Below are positions 17,112 to 25,043 of a stretch of DNA of 64,000 nucleotides, one piece after another. This DNA comes from DATLLN01 sp963720885. GTDB taxonomy: Bacteria > Actinomycetota > Thermoleophilia > Gaiellales > JAICJC01. The notes beneath the pieces are model-generated. The model was not told the DNA's origin and ran no database searches. It saw only the letters and a list, made by a program, of their open reading frames with translations. The stretch lies in the NCBI GenBank assembly GCA_963720885.1, contig CAVRGW010000002.1:124001-188000 (forward strand), written 5' to 3'. Numbering within the stretch: position 1 is the stretch's first letter; every line of letters begins with the position of its first letter. The translations under genes were made by a program, and so were the position numbers.

Positions 17112-17598
17112 CTATGCGACGTGGGCGACGTCGGCGGCCCGGTCGAGCTCGGCGACGTCGAGCTTGTTCATCTTCAGCATCGCCGCCATCACCCGGTTCA
17201 CCTTGTCCTTGTCCGGATCCTTGAGCAGCTGCGCGAGCCGCGTCGGGATGACCTGCCACGACAGCCCGAAGCGATCCTTCACCCAGCCGCACGGGCCTTC
17301 CTCGCCGCCCTCGGACAGCGCCTCCCAGTAGCGGTCGACCTCGTCCTGGTCGTCGCAGTCGATCTGGAACGAGATCGCCTCGCTGAACGCGAAGTCGGGG
17401 CCGCCGTTGAGCGCGACGAACGGCTTGCCGTCGAGCTCGAACTCAACGGTCAGCACCAGGTCGTCGTCACGTGGCCCGGCCTCGCCGTAGTACGAGGTAC
17501 CTGACGATCTTCGAGTTCGGGAACACCGACGTGTAGAACTTCGCGGCGTCCTCGGCCTCCCTGTCGAACCAGAGGCAGGGTGTCAGTGACTTGGCCAT
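17112..17598 (-). pseudogene. PhnB-like (VOC) protein with a frameshift
   Basis: The start at 17598 gives MAKSLTPCLWFDREAEDAAK and continues to FPNSKIVRY, the classical opening of PhnB-like 3-demethylubiquinone-9 3-methyltransferase-domain proteins. The frame then runs into a stop near 17470. The rest (YYGEAGPRDDDLVLTVEFEL through CGWVKDRFGLSWQVIPT to the C-terminus at 17112) continues in another frame. The switch lies at about 17489-17500, near a repeated GTAC. A one-base insertion (or two-base loss) explains it. Both parts together make a normal ~160-residue protein. It has a good Shine-Dalgarno (AAAGGA, 7 nt). The cause is either real decay or a sequence error. Confidence 0.8.
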
Positions 17599-17619
17599 CT
17601 CGTCATCCTTTCGTCGTTC

Positions 17620-18855
17620 TCAGGCTGCGGTTTCCCGGGTGGACCGACAGCAAACCCGAAACTCATCGCCCCGAGCCGCACGGATCGCCGCGACGCCCGC
17701 GGCAGCCCCTGCCAGCGAGACGGCGGCGAACATCGCCCAGACCGCTCCCGGCCCCGACGTCGCCTCGACGTGGAGCGCCACGAACGGCGCGAGCGTCCAG
17801 GCGGGCCCGGTCGTCGCCGACAGCACGCCGAAGTACGTCCCGCGCAGGGGCGCCGGCGCCAGCCGGGCAGCGACCGCCTGCGACGTCGGGATCCACAGCA
17901 TCTCGCCTACCACGAACACGGCGATCACGCCCGCGATCACCGGTATCGACGCGGCGGCGGCCAGCACCGTCAGCGGCAGGCCCATCAGCGCCATCGCCGC
18001 GGCCAGGCGGATCGCCGGCGGAACACCGGACGTCGCCCGGGTCAGCCGCAGCTGGAACAGCACTACCAGCAGCGGGCTGATCGCCAGCAGCAGCCCCCAG
18101 CTGGCCGCGGGCACCCCGTAGTCCGCGACGGCGATCACCGGCAGCACAGTCTCGAACCCGCAGTACACCGTGAACCCGAGCAGGGTCGACAGCACCAGCA
18201 GCAGGAACGGTCGATCGGCTCCCAGCCGGCGAAGGGCTCGCGAGCCGGCGTTGCGCTCCCCGATGGCGTGCGTCTCGGGCAGCATCCGCGCCGCGATCGC
18301 TGCGCCGGCGAGCCCGACGGCGGCGATGGTGGCGAGCAATACGCTCCATCCCGCCGTGGCGATCACCAGCGCGGCGGCCGGCGGCCCGGCCAGCGCACCC
18401 AGGTTGCCGGCCAGGCGAACGGTCGCGTATGCCTCCTCGCGCTCCTCCTCACCGGGCACGAGGTCGGCGACCACCACCTGCCCGAGCGTCAGCGCGGGAG
18501 CGCCGGCCATGCCCAGCAGCACGACCAGGCCGGCCGGCAGCGGATCATGCCCGCGGGCGGGGACCAGCGCCGCCACGATCACCGACGCCGCCAGGAAGCT
18601 GGCCACGATCAGCCGGCGCCGCCCCAGCCGGTCGGAGAGCCGGCCGCTGGCGAAGTTGGCGACCGCGGCCGTCGGCGACGAGGCCAGGAACAGCAGACCC
18701 ACCGACGCCGGCGACCAGCCCAGATCGCGCACGGCGAACACGCTGAGCAGCACCCAGAACGTTGAGAACGACAGGTTGTACGCCAGGCTGACCGCGACCA
18801 CCGGCCGCACTCGCGGGTCGACGTCTCCACCGAATGCGCGGCGTGCGAGATGCAT
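17620..18855 (-). CDS. MFS exporter
   Basis: 411 residues with twelve membrane helices. The loop 2-3 motif is GRLSDRLGRRR (~71-81), the canonical MFS motif A. It is drug-exporter-like in length and layout, but the substrate is unknown. The start ATG at 18855 is fixed by TAGCCT exactly 6 nt upstream. It is transcribed divergently from a WYL regulator that probably controls it, and 21 nt upstream of the PhnB-like gene, so the three look like one regulon. A TTGACA hexamer at 18894-18889 is 21 nt from the -10 box, rather far for a -35. Confidence 0.85.
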   Translation of the reverse strand: MHLARRAFGGDVDPRVRPVVAVSLAYNLSFSTFWVLLSVFAVRDLGWSPASVGLLFLASSPTAAVANFASGRLSDRLGRRRLIVASFLAASVIVAALVPARGHDPLPAGLVVLLGMAGAPALTLGQVVVADLVPGEEEREEAYATVRLAGNLGALAGPPAAALVIATAGWSVLLATIAAVGLAGAAIAARMLPETHAIGERNAGSRALRRLGADRPFLLLVLSTLLGFTVYCGFETVLPVIAVADYGVPAASWGLLLAISPLLVVLFQLRLTRATSGVPPAIRLAAAMALMGLPLTVLAAAASIPVIAGVIAVFVVGEMLWIPTSQAVAARLAPAPLRGTYFGVLSATTGPAWTLAPFVALHVEATSGPGAVWAMFAAVSLAGAAAGVAAIRAARGDEFRVCCRSTRETAA

Positions 18856-18861
18856 GTCCCG

Positions 18862-18867
18862 AGGCTA
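18862..18867 (-). promoter_or_regulatory. -10 box of MFS gene
   Basis: TAGCCT on the minus strand, 6 nt before the ATG at 18855. Leaderless. Confidence 0.6.
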
Positions 18868-18895
18868 GGCGGAGATCATGCCAGTATCTGTCAAC

Positions 18896-18901
18896 TATCA
18901 T
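18896..18901 (+). promoter_or_regulatory. -10 box of WYL regulator gene
   Basis: TATCAT, 7 nt before the ATG at 18909. The two divergent promoters lie within 40 bp, suitable for joint control by the regulator itself. Confidence 0.6.
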
Positions 18902-18908
18902 CGGATGC

Positions 18909-19874
18909 ATGCGCGCCCGCCGGCTGATTTCGCTGCTGCTGCTCCTCCAGCTCGGCCGGCGGTTCACCGCGGCCGAGCTGGCCGAGCGGCTGGCCGTCTC
19001 GACGCGCACGGTGCACCGGGACATCGATGCGCTGCTGAACGCCGGCGTGCCGGTGCGGGCCGACCGCGGCCCGGGCGGGGGCTTCGTGCTGCCGGCCGGC
19101 CACCGCAGCCGCGTACCGCTGTCGGCCGGCGAGGCACAGGCGCTGCTGGTCGGCGCACCCGGCGCCGCCGGTGCGCTCGGGCTCGGCGCGCTGCTGGTCG
19201 ACGCCCAGCGCAAGGTTCTGGCGTCGCTGCCCGGCGACCTGCGCCAGGCGGCATCGCGGGCGCAGGAGCTGATCCATGTCGACGAGCCGCGCTGGTTCAG
19301 CGACCAGGACGACTCGGCGTTCGTCGCCGAGCTGGCGAGCGCCGCCGCCGATCGCCTGAGAGTGCAGACGGAGTACCGGCGGGATGTCCCGGAGACGCTT
19401 GCACTGGAGCCGCTGCGGGCTCGTGCTGAAGGCAGGCGTCTGGTACCTGGCGGCCCGGCCGGCGGGCGGCGAGCCACGCATCTACCGGGTGTCCCGCTTC
19501 AGCTCGGTGGTGGTCGGCGCGGAGAACTTCCGGCGGCCGCGGGGATTCGACCTCGCCGCATTCTGGGAACAGTCGCGCGACGAGTTCGAGTCGAGCCGGC
19601 CGTGGATGGATGTGACGCTGCGCGTTGCCGAAGCCGACATCGGGGCGCGGCGGGCGGCGGTCGACGCCACCGTCCGCCCCACGGTCGACCGGCCGGGAAG
19701 CCCACCGGCGACGGCCGCACCGAGCTGACGCTCACGTTCGAGCGCGTTGAGTACGCCTACGCCGACCTGGTACCGCTGGCCGGCGCTGTCGAGGTGACCG
19801 CCCCAGCGGAGCTCCGCACCAGGCTGGCTGCGGCCGGCCGCGGGCTGACCGCGGTCTACGACTCGGCGCCGTAG
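18909..19874 (+). pseudogene. YafY-like HTH-WYL transcriptional regulator with two compensating frameshifts
   Basis: The N-terminus (18909 to ~19415) is an HTH_11 domain with AAELAERLAVSTRTVHRDID (~20-39) and a following RGPGGGF wing, typical of YafY regulators. From ~19415 the recognisable WYL-domain sequence (GLVLKAGVWYLAARPAGGEP to VDATVRPTVD) is in the +1 shifted frame, up to about 19690. From there the original frame resumes with RTELTLTFERVEYAYADLVP to the stop at 19874. The original frame has no stop in between, so translation would give a full-length protein with ~90 scrambled residues in the WYL ligand domain. Two indels (near 19415 and 19690) are needed. It is probably the regulator of the divergent MFS gene. 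The 3' end overlaps the convergent cyclase gene by 19 nt. Confidence 0.8.
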
Positions 19875-22800
19875 CGTCCGCGCAGGTCGTCCCAGCGGGC
19901 CAGCTCGGCCAGCGCACCGGCGCGGCGCAGGGCCGGCTCGGCCGCGGCCAGCAGGCCGGGAACCTCCACAGGCATGCCCTGCGCGAACAGCGCCTCCGCC
20001 AGCTCGACCCGTGACACCGCGGCCTCCCACTCGGCGCCGGCCGCGGCGTACCCGTCAGCGGCGCTGCGCGCCAGCTCCGCCCCGCGCGTCGCGTCCCCGT
20101 GTGCCATGGCGATCGCCGCCTCGGCGCGGTCGGCCACCGGCGGCCCGATCCGCCAGTCGATGCGTTCCGACCGCTCGCGGATGACGGCGCACAGCTCGGC
20201 GAGCTCGTCCCAGCGCGCCGCCATCTGCAGCAGCCTGGCCTTCGCCTGCAGCTCGAACGCGACGCCGATGGTCAGCCGCGCCCGAGGGAACTGCTCCCAC
20301 GCCTCCTCCAGCCGGCCCTCCGCGGCCAGCCCCAGCGCCCGGAACGCGAGCCGCATCGGCGTCGCCATCTGCAGCTCCCGCAACGGGGCCACCTCGGCGA
20401 ACCGGCCGCGGCTTGAAAGCACGTACTCGGTCACCCCCCAAGCAATGCGCAGAAACCCGGGCGGGCTGTCGCCGAACCGCTCGCGGATCTGCCGTCCCTC
20501 CTCCAGCGCGGCGTCCCAGTCGCCGAGCAGGAACCGGGAGATGGCCAGAGTCGCCGACGAGCCCATCGCATGGCCGCCCAGCGCCGTCACCCGCGACACG
20601 CCCTCCTCGGACACCAACCTGGCGTCCTCGTACCGGCCCTGCTCCCAGTAGACCTGGGCGGACATGTAGAAGATGTCGTCGAGGTCGACGATCGCGTGAA
20701 CCCCGTCAGCGAGCCGCTGCCGCCGCTCGGCGCCGGCAACCATCGCCTTCACGTCGTCGCGCACCTCGTACGTGATGTGCTCCACGTCCAGGGCGAGCGA
20801 CAGCAGCTCCGTATTGTCCAACCGCTCGGCCATCTCGACCGCGCGGTGCGCCGCCAGGCGCATCTGCTCGTCGTCGACGACGCCATCGGACTCATCGGGG
20901 AACCCGAAGGACCAGGCACCCTCGGACATCAGCAGGTCGACCAGCGGCTCGCTGTCCTCGTCGCCGGCCGCAGCCAGGCCGAGGTCGAGGTAGTACCGGC
21001 CCTCCTCGGCGGTCACCGGCGTGTGCGGCATCAGCCCCGGAGCGCGCGTTGTCAGTAGCGACATCCGTCCGCACACCGCCGCCAGCGTGCCGCGATCGGC
21101 CGCGGGGTCGGACGCCAGCACATCGGCAGCCTCCCGCCAGGCCACGTACGCCGAGTCGCCGTCCGCCTGCTGGTAGTGCGCCTCCCCGACGATCGCCAGC
21201 GCCCGGGCGCGGTCTGCCGGAGACGGCGCCAGCTCCGCGGCACGGCCGCCGAAGATCAGCGCCTGGTCGAGTGCCAGGCGGCTGAGATCGCGCCGCGCAG
21301 CGTCCAGGCCGTAGCGGTATGCGAGGTCTCGGCGGCCGGCCAGGTCGTAGTGGTGGGCGAGCAGCTCGGCGACCTCGAGCCGCCGCTCGCCGAACATCCG
21401 CTCGATCCAGCCGGCGACCTTCTCGTGTGCCTGCGGCCGGTCACGCCTCGGCAGGCTTTCGTAGGCGACGTCCCGCGTCAGGATGTGTTTGAAGATCAGC
21501 TCGCGCTGGCCCGCCATCGCCGACGTCAGGCGCGTCAGCACCAGGTCCCGCTGCTCGAGCCCGTCCAGCAGCGACTCGACGTTCTCGGCCTCGCCGTTCA
21601 GCAGGCCAGCCACCGCACCCGGCCAGAACACGCGGCCGACGACCGCGGCCGACTGGACGACCCGCTTCTCGGCCGGAGGCAGGAGGTCGATGCGGGCGGC
21701 CAGTACGCCCTGCACGGTGTCCGGGATGACGACGTCGTCGATACCGGCAACGGCCCGCCAGTGGCCGCCCTGATGGGAGATCAGCTGCTCATCGATCAGG
21801 CGGCGGACGATCTCCTCAAGGAAGAACGGGTTGCCCTCGGCGCGCTCGAGGATCCGCTCGCGAAGCCCGTCGCCAAGGTCGTCAACGTCGAGAAGCAGCC
21901 GCACCATCTGCTCCGCCTCGGCGGTGCCCAGCGGGTCGAGCGCCAGGCTGGAGGCGCTTCGGCGCCCCCCCGACCAGCCCGGTCGGCGCGCGGTCAGCTC
22001 CGGTCGGCTGGGACACACGAACAGCACGGGCGCCGGGAGCCGGTCGGGCAGCGACTCCAGCAGGTCGAGCATCGCGCCGTCCGCCCAGTGGATGTCCTCG
22101 ATCACGGCGATCACCGGACCGTCGTCCGCCATGCGAGCGAAGAAGCCGAGCCACGCCCGGTGGATCTCGGCGATCACCGCCCGCGGGGGCATGTCGTGCA
22201 ACGGCGATGCCGGGTCGTCCAGGCCGATCGTATGGGCGATCGCCGGCGCGGCATCGCCCAGCACCCGCACCTTGGCCAGCGCCGTCGCCGTGTCGTCGGT
22301 GTCCAGCACGCCGAGCTCGCCCTTGGCGATTTCGGCCAGCGGCCAGAAGGTGATGCCATCGCCGTACGGCAGACAACGACCGCGGACGACGCGCGCCTCG
22401 GCGGTCGCGGTGAACTCGGCGATCAGCCGGCTCTTGCCGACACCCGGCTCGCCGTAGATCGTCATCAGGTGGGCGCGCCGCTCGTCGGCGACGCGGCGAA
22501 GCAGGCTGCCCAGCAGCTCGAGCTCGGCGTCGCGTCCGACCAGCGACGCGCGCAGGCCGGGGATCCCGCGGTGCGGCTCGTCACGCTCGCCGACCAGCAG
22601 GTGAGCGGCCACCGGCTCCGCCTTGCCGCGCACCTCCAGCCGCTGATCGAACGGCGTCAGCGCGAAGCCGCGCGCCGCGGCGGCGGTGCGCTCGCCGACC
22701 AGCACGGCCCCAGGCTCCGCCATCTGCTGCAGCCGCGCGGCCAGGTTGACGGGGTCGCCGGTCGCCATCGCCTCACCCGGCCGGGGCGAGGTGGTCGCCA

Positions 22801-23233
22801 TCACTTGGCCGGTGTTGACGCCGATCCGGACGGCCAGCTCGACCCCGTGCTCGGCGGCCAGCTCGCGGTTCAGTGCAGGCAGCCGGCGCTGGATCCGCAG
22901 CGCGGCGCGGAGCGCGCGATCGGGATCGTCCTCATGGGCCACAGGCACGCCGAACGCGGCCATCACCGCATCGCCGATGAACTTCTCGACGGTGCCGCCT
23001 TCGGCCTCGATCTCGGCGCGCATCGCCGCGAAGAACCGGCTCATCACGTCCTTCAGCGCCTCGGCGTCGAGCCGGTCCCCGAGCTGCGTCGATCCGGCAA
23101 CATCCGCGAACAGCACGGTCACCAGCTTTCGCTCCTCGGACGTCGCCGGCGGAGGCGACAGCGGAGTGCCGCACTCCTGACAGAACTTCGCCTGGTCGGA
23201 ATTCTCGGTGCCGCAGCGGACGCAGACCGTCAT
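19856..23233 (-). CDS. Class III adenylate/guanylate cyclase fused to AAA ATPase and TPR-like domain
   Basis: 1125 residues. An N-terminal zinc ribbon (Cys4, 7, 18, 21) precedes a class III cyclase domain (~33-205) with metal Asp44 in FADVAGST, Asp88 in FIGDAVMA and the transition-state Asn163/Arg167 in GDPVNLAAR. Lys84 and Asp160 suggest ATP as substrate. A signalling ATPase domain follows with Walker A GEPGVGKS (261-268) and Walker B VIAVIEDIHWAD (~365-376), then a long helical TPR-like C-terminus. Such large proteins are signal integrators that make cAMP; the signal is unknown. The frame is open to 23413, but the ATG at 23233 is chosen because the zinc ribbon starts there and TACACT lies exactly 6 nt upstream. 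Confidence 0.88.
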   Translation of the reverse strand: MTVCVRCGTENSDQAKFCQECGTPLSPPPATSEERKLVTVLFADVAGSTQLGDRLDAEALKDVMSRFFAAMRAEIEAEGGTVEKFIGDAVMAAFGVPVAHEDDPDRALRAALRIQRRLPALNRELAAEHGVELAVRIGVNTGQVMATTSPRPGEAMATGDPVNLAARLQQMAEPGAVLVGERTAAAARGFALTPFDQRLEVRGKAEPVAAHLLVGERDEPHRGIPGLRASLVGRDAELELLGSLLRRVADERRAHLMTIYGEPGVGKSRLIAEFTATAEARVVRGRCLPYGDGITFWPLAEIAKGELGVLDTDDTATALAKVRVLGDAAPAIAHTIGLDDPASPLHDMPPRAVIAEIHRAWLGFFARMADDGPVIAVIEDIHWADGAMLDLLESLPDRLPAPVLFVCPSRPELTARRPGWSGGRRSASSLALDPLGTAEAEQMVRLLLDVDDLGDGLRERILERAEGNPFFLEEIVRRLIDEQLISHQGGHWRAVAGIDDVVIPDTVQGVLAARIDLLPPAEKRVVQSAAVVGRVFWPGAVAGLLNGEAENVESLLDGLEQRDLVLTRLTSAMAGQRELIFKHILTRDVAYESLPRRDRPQAHEKVAGWIERMFGERRLEVAELLAHHYDLAGRRDLAYRYGLDAARRDLSRLALDQALIFGGRAAELAPSPADRARALAIVGEAHYQQADGDSAYVAWREAADVLASDPAADRGTLAAVCGRMSLLTTRAPGLMPHTPVTAEEGRYYLDLGLAAAGDEDSEPLVDLLMSEGAWSFGFPDESDGVVDDEQMRLAAHRAVEMAERLDNTELLSLALDVEHITYEVRDDVKAMVAGAERRQRLADGVHAIVDLDDIFYMSAQVYWEQGRYEDARLVSEEGVSRVTALGGHAMGSSATLAISRFLLGDWDAALEEGRQIRERFGDSPPGFLRIAWGVTEYVLSSRGRFAEVAPLRELQMATPMRLAFRALGLAAEGRLEEAWEQFPRARLTIGVAFELQAKARLLQMAARWDELAELCAVIRERSERIDWRIGPPVADRAEAAIAMAHGDATRGAELARSAADGYAAAGAEWEAAVSRVELAEALFAQGMPVEVPGLLAAAEPALRRAGALAELARWDDLRGRYGAES

Positions 23234-23239
23234 CGGACC

Positions 23240-23245
23240 AGTGTA
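23240..23245 (-). promoter_or_regulatory. -10 box of cyclase/AAA gene
   Basis: TACACT on the minus strand, 6 nt before the ATG at 23233, just beyond the end of the ABC exporter gene. The cyclase gene can thus be transcribed on its own, separate from the exporter pair. Confidence 0.6.
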
Positions 23246-23246
23246 T

Positions 23247-25043
23247 TCAGACGGCATCCGGCTGCGCCGGTCGCCTGCGACCCGGCGCGCGGCCGGGCCT
23301 CCCGCGTAGCCGGGCGGTCGGCGAATGGAGCTTGCCGGCGAGTCGCTGGAACGATCCGTCGACAGCCAGCAGCTCCCGCTCCGAGCCGGCCTGCACGATG
23401 TTGCCTCGCTCAACCACGAGAATCGTGTCGGCGCGCCGGACGGTCGCCAGCCGGTGGGCGATGATGATCGAGCTGCGCCCGTGCAGCAGCGTGTCGAGGG
23501 CGCGCTCGATCAGCGCCTCGGTCGGCCGGTCGATGTTCGAGGTCGCCTCGTCGAGGATCAGGATGCGCGGGTCGGCGAGCAGCGCCCGGGCGATCGAGAT
23601 CAGCTGGCGCTCGCCGGCCGACAGCCCCGCCCCGCCCTCGCGGACGGGATGCTCGAGCCCACCGACCAGCCGTGCGACGAGCTTGTCGACGCCGATGGCC
23701 GCCGCCGTTCGACGCACGTCCTCGTCGGTCGCCTCTGGCCGGCCGAAGCGGATGTTGTCGGCGATCGTGCCCGAGAACAGGAAGGGATCCTGCAGCACCA
23801 CGCCGAGCTGGCGTCGGTAGCTGCGCAGCTGCACCTCGCGGAGATCGATCCCGTCGATTCGCACCGTACCCTCGCGGGGGTCGTAGAACCGGGCGACCAG
23901 CTTGGCCAGCGTCGACTTGCCGCCACCGGTCTGGCCGACCAGGGCGATGCAGCCGCCGGCCGGCACGTGCAGGTCGATGCCGTGCAGCACCTCGGTCGGG
24001 CCGTACGAGAAGCGGACGCCGTCCAGGTCGATCCGTCCCTCGATGCGGGGGATCGGCTTCGCGCCCGGCCGATCGCCGATCTCGGGCTCGACGTCCAGCA
24101 CCGAGCTGATCTTGACCATCGCCGCTCCGGCGGCCTGCACCTGGCCGTAGACGTCCGAGAGCTCCTGCAGCGGCTGGAACACGAGCTGCAGGAGGTAGAC
24201 GGCCGTGATCAGCGTGCCGATCGTCAGCGTCCCGTCGGCCAGGAACCGCGCACCGACGACCAGCACCGCGCAGGTCGACACGGCGCCCAGCAGCTCGATC
24301 GTCGGGAAGAACACCGAGAACAGCTTCTGGGCGTAGACGTTCGCCCGCCGGTTCTCGCCGTTCAGCTCGTCGAACTGGCCCTGAAACGCGCGCTCGCGGT
24401 TGAACGCCTGCACGATCTGCATGCCTGCAACCGACTCCGCGACGTGCGCGGTCACGCCGGCGATCCGGTTGCGCACCTCGAGCTGGGCGACCGCGGAGGT
24501 CTTCTGGAACCAGCGCGTCGCGATCATCGTCGGCGGCAGGATCACCATCGCGACCAGGGCCAGCCGCCAGTCGACGACGAACAGCACGATCAGCGTGGTC
24601 GGCAGCAGCACGACGTTCGACACGAGCGTCGGCAGGCCCTGGGACAGGGCGTCCGAGATGGCGTCGACGTCGCTGGTCAGGCGGGCGATGATCCACCCCG
24701 CGCGCTGCTCCGAGAAGTAGCGCAGCGAGAGGGCGGTCAGGTGGTCGAACAGGTCGCGGCGCAGACCGAGCACGATCCCCTGGCCGATGCTCGCCAGCCC
24801 GCGGATCAGCGCCACCTGGCACAGCCAGCCCACCGCGTTGATCACGATGTAGATGGCGACGACGATCGACAGCGTCCGCTCGTCGTGCTTGGCGATCCCG
24901 TCGTCGATCGCCTCGCGCACCAGCAGCCAGCCGCCGGACTGCGCCGCGGCACTGCCGGTCGCCACGAGAATCATGGCGGTCACGAGCGCCCAGCGGCCCT
25001 GCAGGTAGCACCCGAGCCTGGTCATCCCCGTGCGTTCAGACAC
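23247..25043 (-). CDS. ABC exporter half-transporter, catalytically canonical subunit
   Basis: 598 residues. Six membrane helices (~15-320) are fused to a nucleotide-binding domain (~345-575). Walker A GQTGGGKST, signature LSAGERQ, Walker B ILILDEATSNID with the catalytic Glu present, and switch His in IIAHRL. It pairs with the following gene product (25036-26793), which lacks two of these residues, so the two form a heterodimeric exporter. The GTG at 25043 overlaps the partner stop by 8 nt (GTGTCTGA). Substrate unknown; multidrug, peptide and lipid are all possible for the family. Confidence 0.9.
   Translation of the reverse strand: MSERTGMTRLGCYLQGRWALVTAMILVATGSAAAQSGGWLLVREAIDDGIAKHDERTLSIVVAIYIVINAVGWLCQVALIRGLASIGQGIVLGLRRDLFDHLTALSLRYFSEQRAGWIIARLTSDVDAISDALSQGLPTLVSNVVLLPTTLIVLFVVDWRLALVAMVILPPTMIATRWFQKTSAVAQLEVRNRIAGVTAHVAESVAGMQIVQAFNRERAFQGQFDELNGENRRANVYAQKLFSVFFPTIELLGAVSTCAVLVVGARFLADGTLTIGTLITAVYLLQLVFQPLQELSDVYGQVQAAGAAMVKISSVLDVEPEIGDRPGAKPIPRIEGRIDLDGVRFSYGPTEVLHGIDLHVPAGGCIALVGQTGGGKSTLAKLVARFYDPREGTVRIDGIDLREVQLRSYRRQLGVVLQDPFLFSGTIADNIRFGRPEATDEDVRRTAAAIGVDKLVARLVGGLEHPVREGGAGLSAGERQLISIARALLADPRILILDEATSNIDRPTEALIERALDTLLHGRSSIIIAHRLATVRRADTILVVERGNIVQAGSERELLAVDGSFQRLAGKLHSPTARLRGRPGRAPGRRRPAQPDAV

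Noticed and set aside
19410..19700. Programmed ribosomal frameshifting in the WYL regulator
   Set aside because: No slippery heptamer or following pseudoknot was seen, and two opposite shifts would be needed. Indels are simpler.
23234..23413. Upstream extension of the cyclase protein
   Set aside because: It overlaps the ABC exporter C-terminus; the zinc ribbon and the -10 box fix the start at 23233.
21176..23464. Long plus-strand open frame opposite the cyclase/AAA gene
   Set aside because: Composition is dominated by R, G, H and Q without any domain; the minus strand has complete catalytic motifs.
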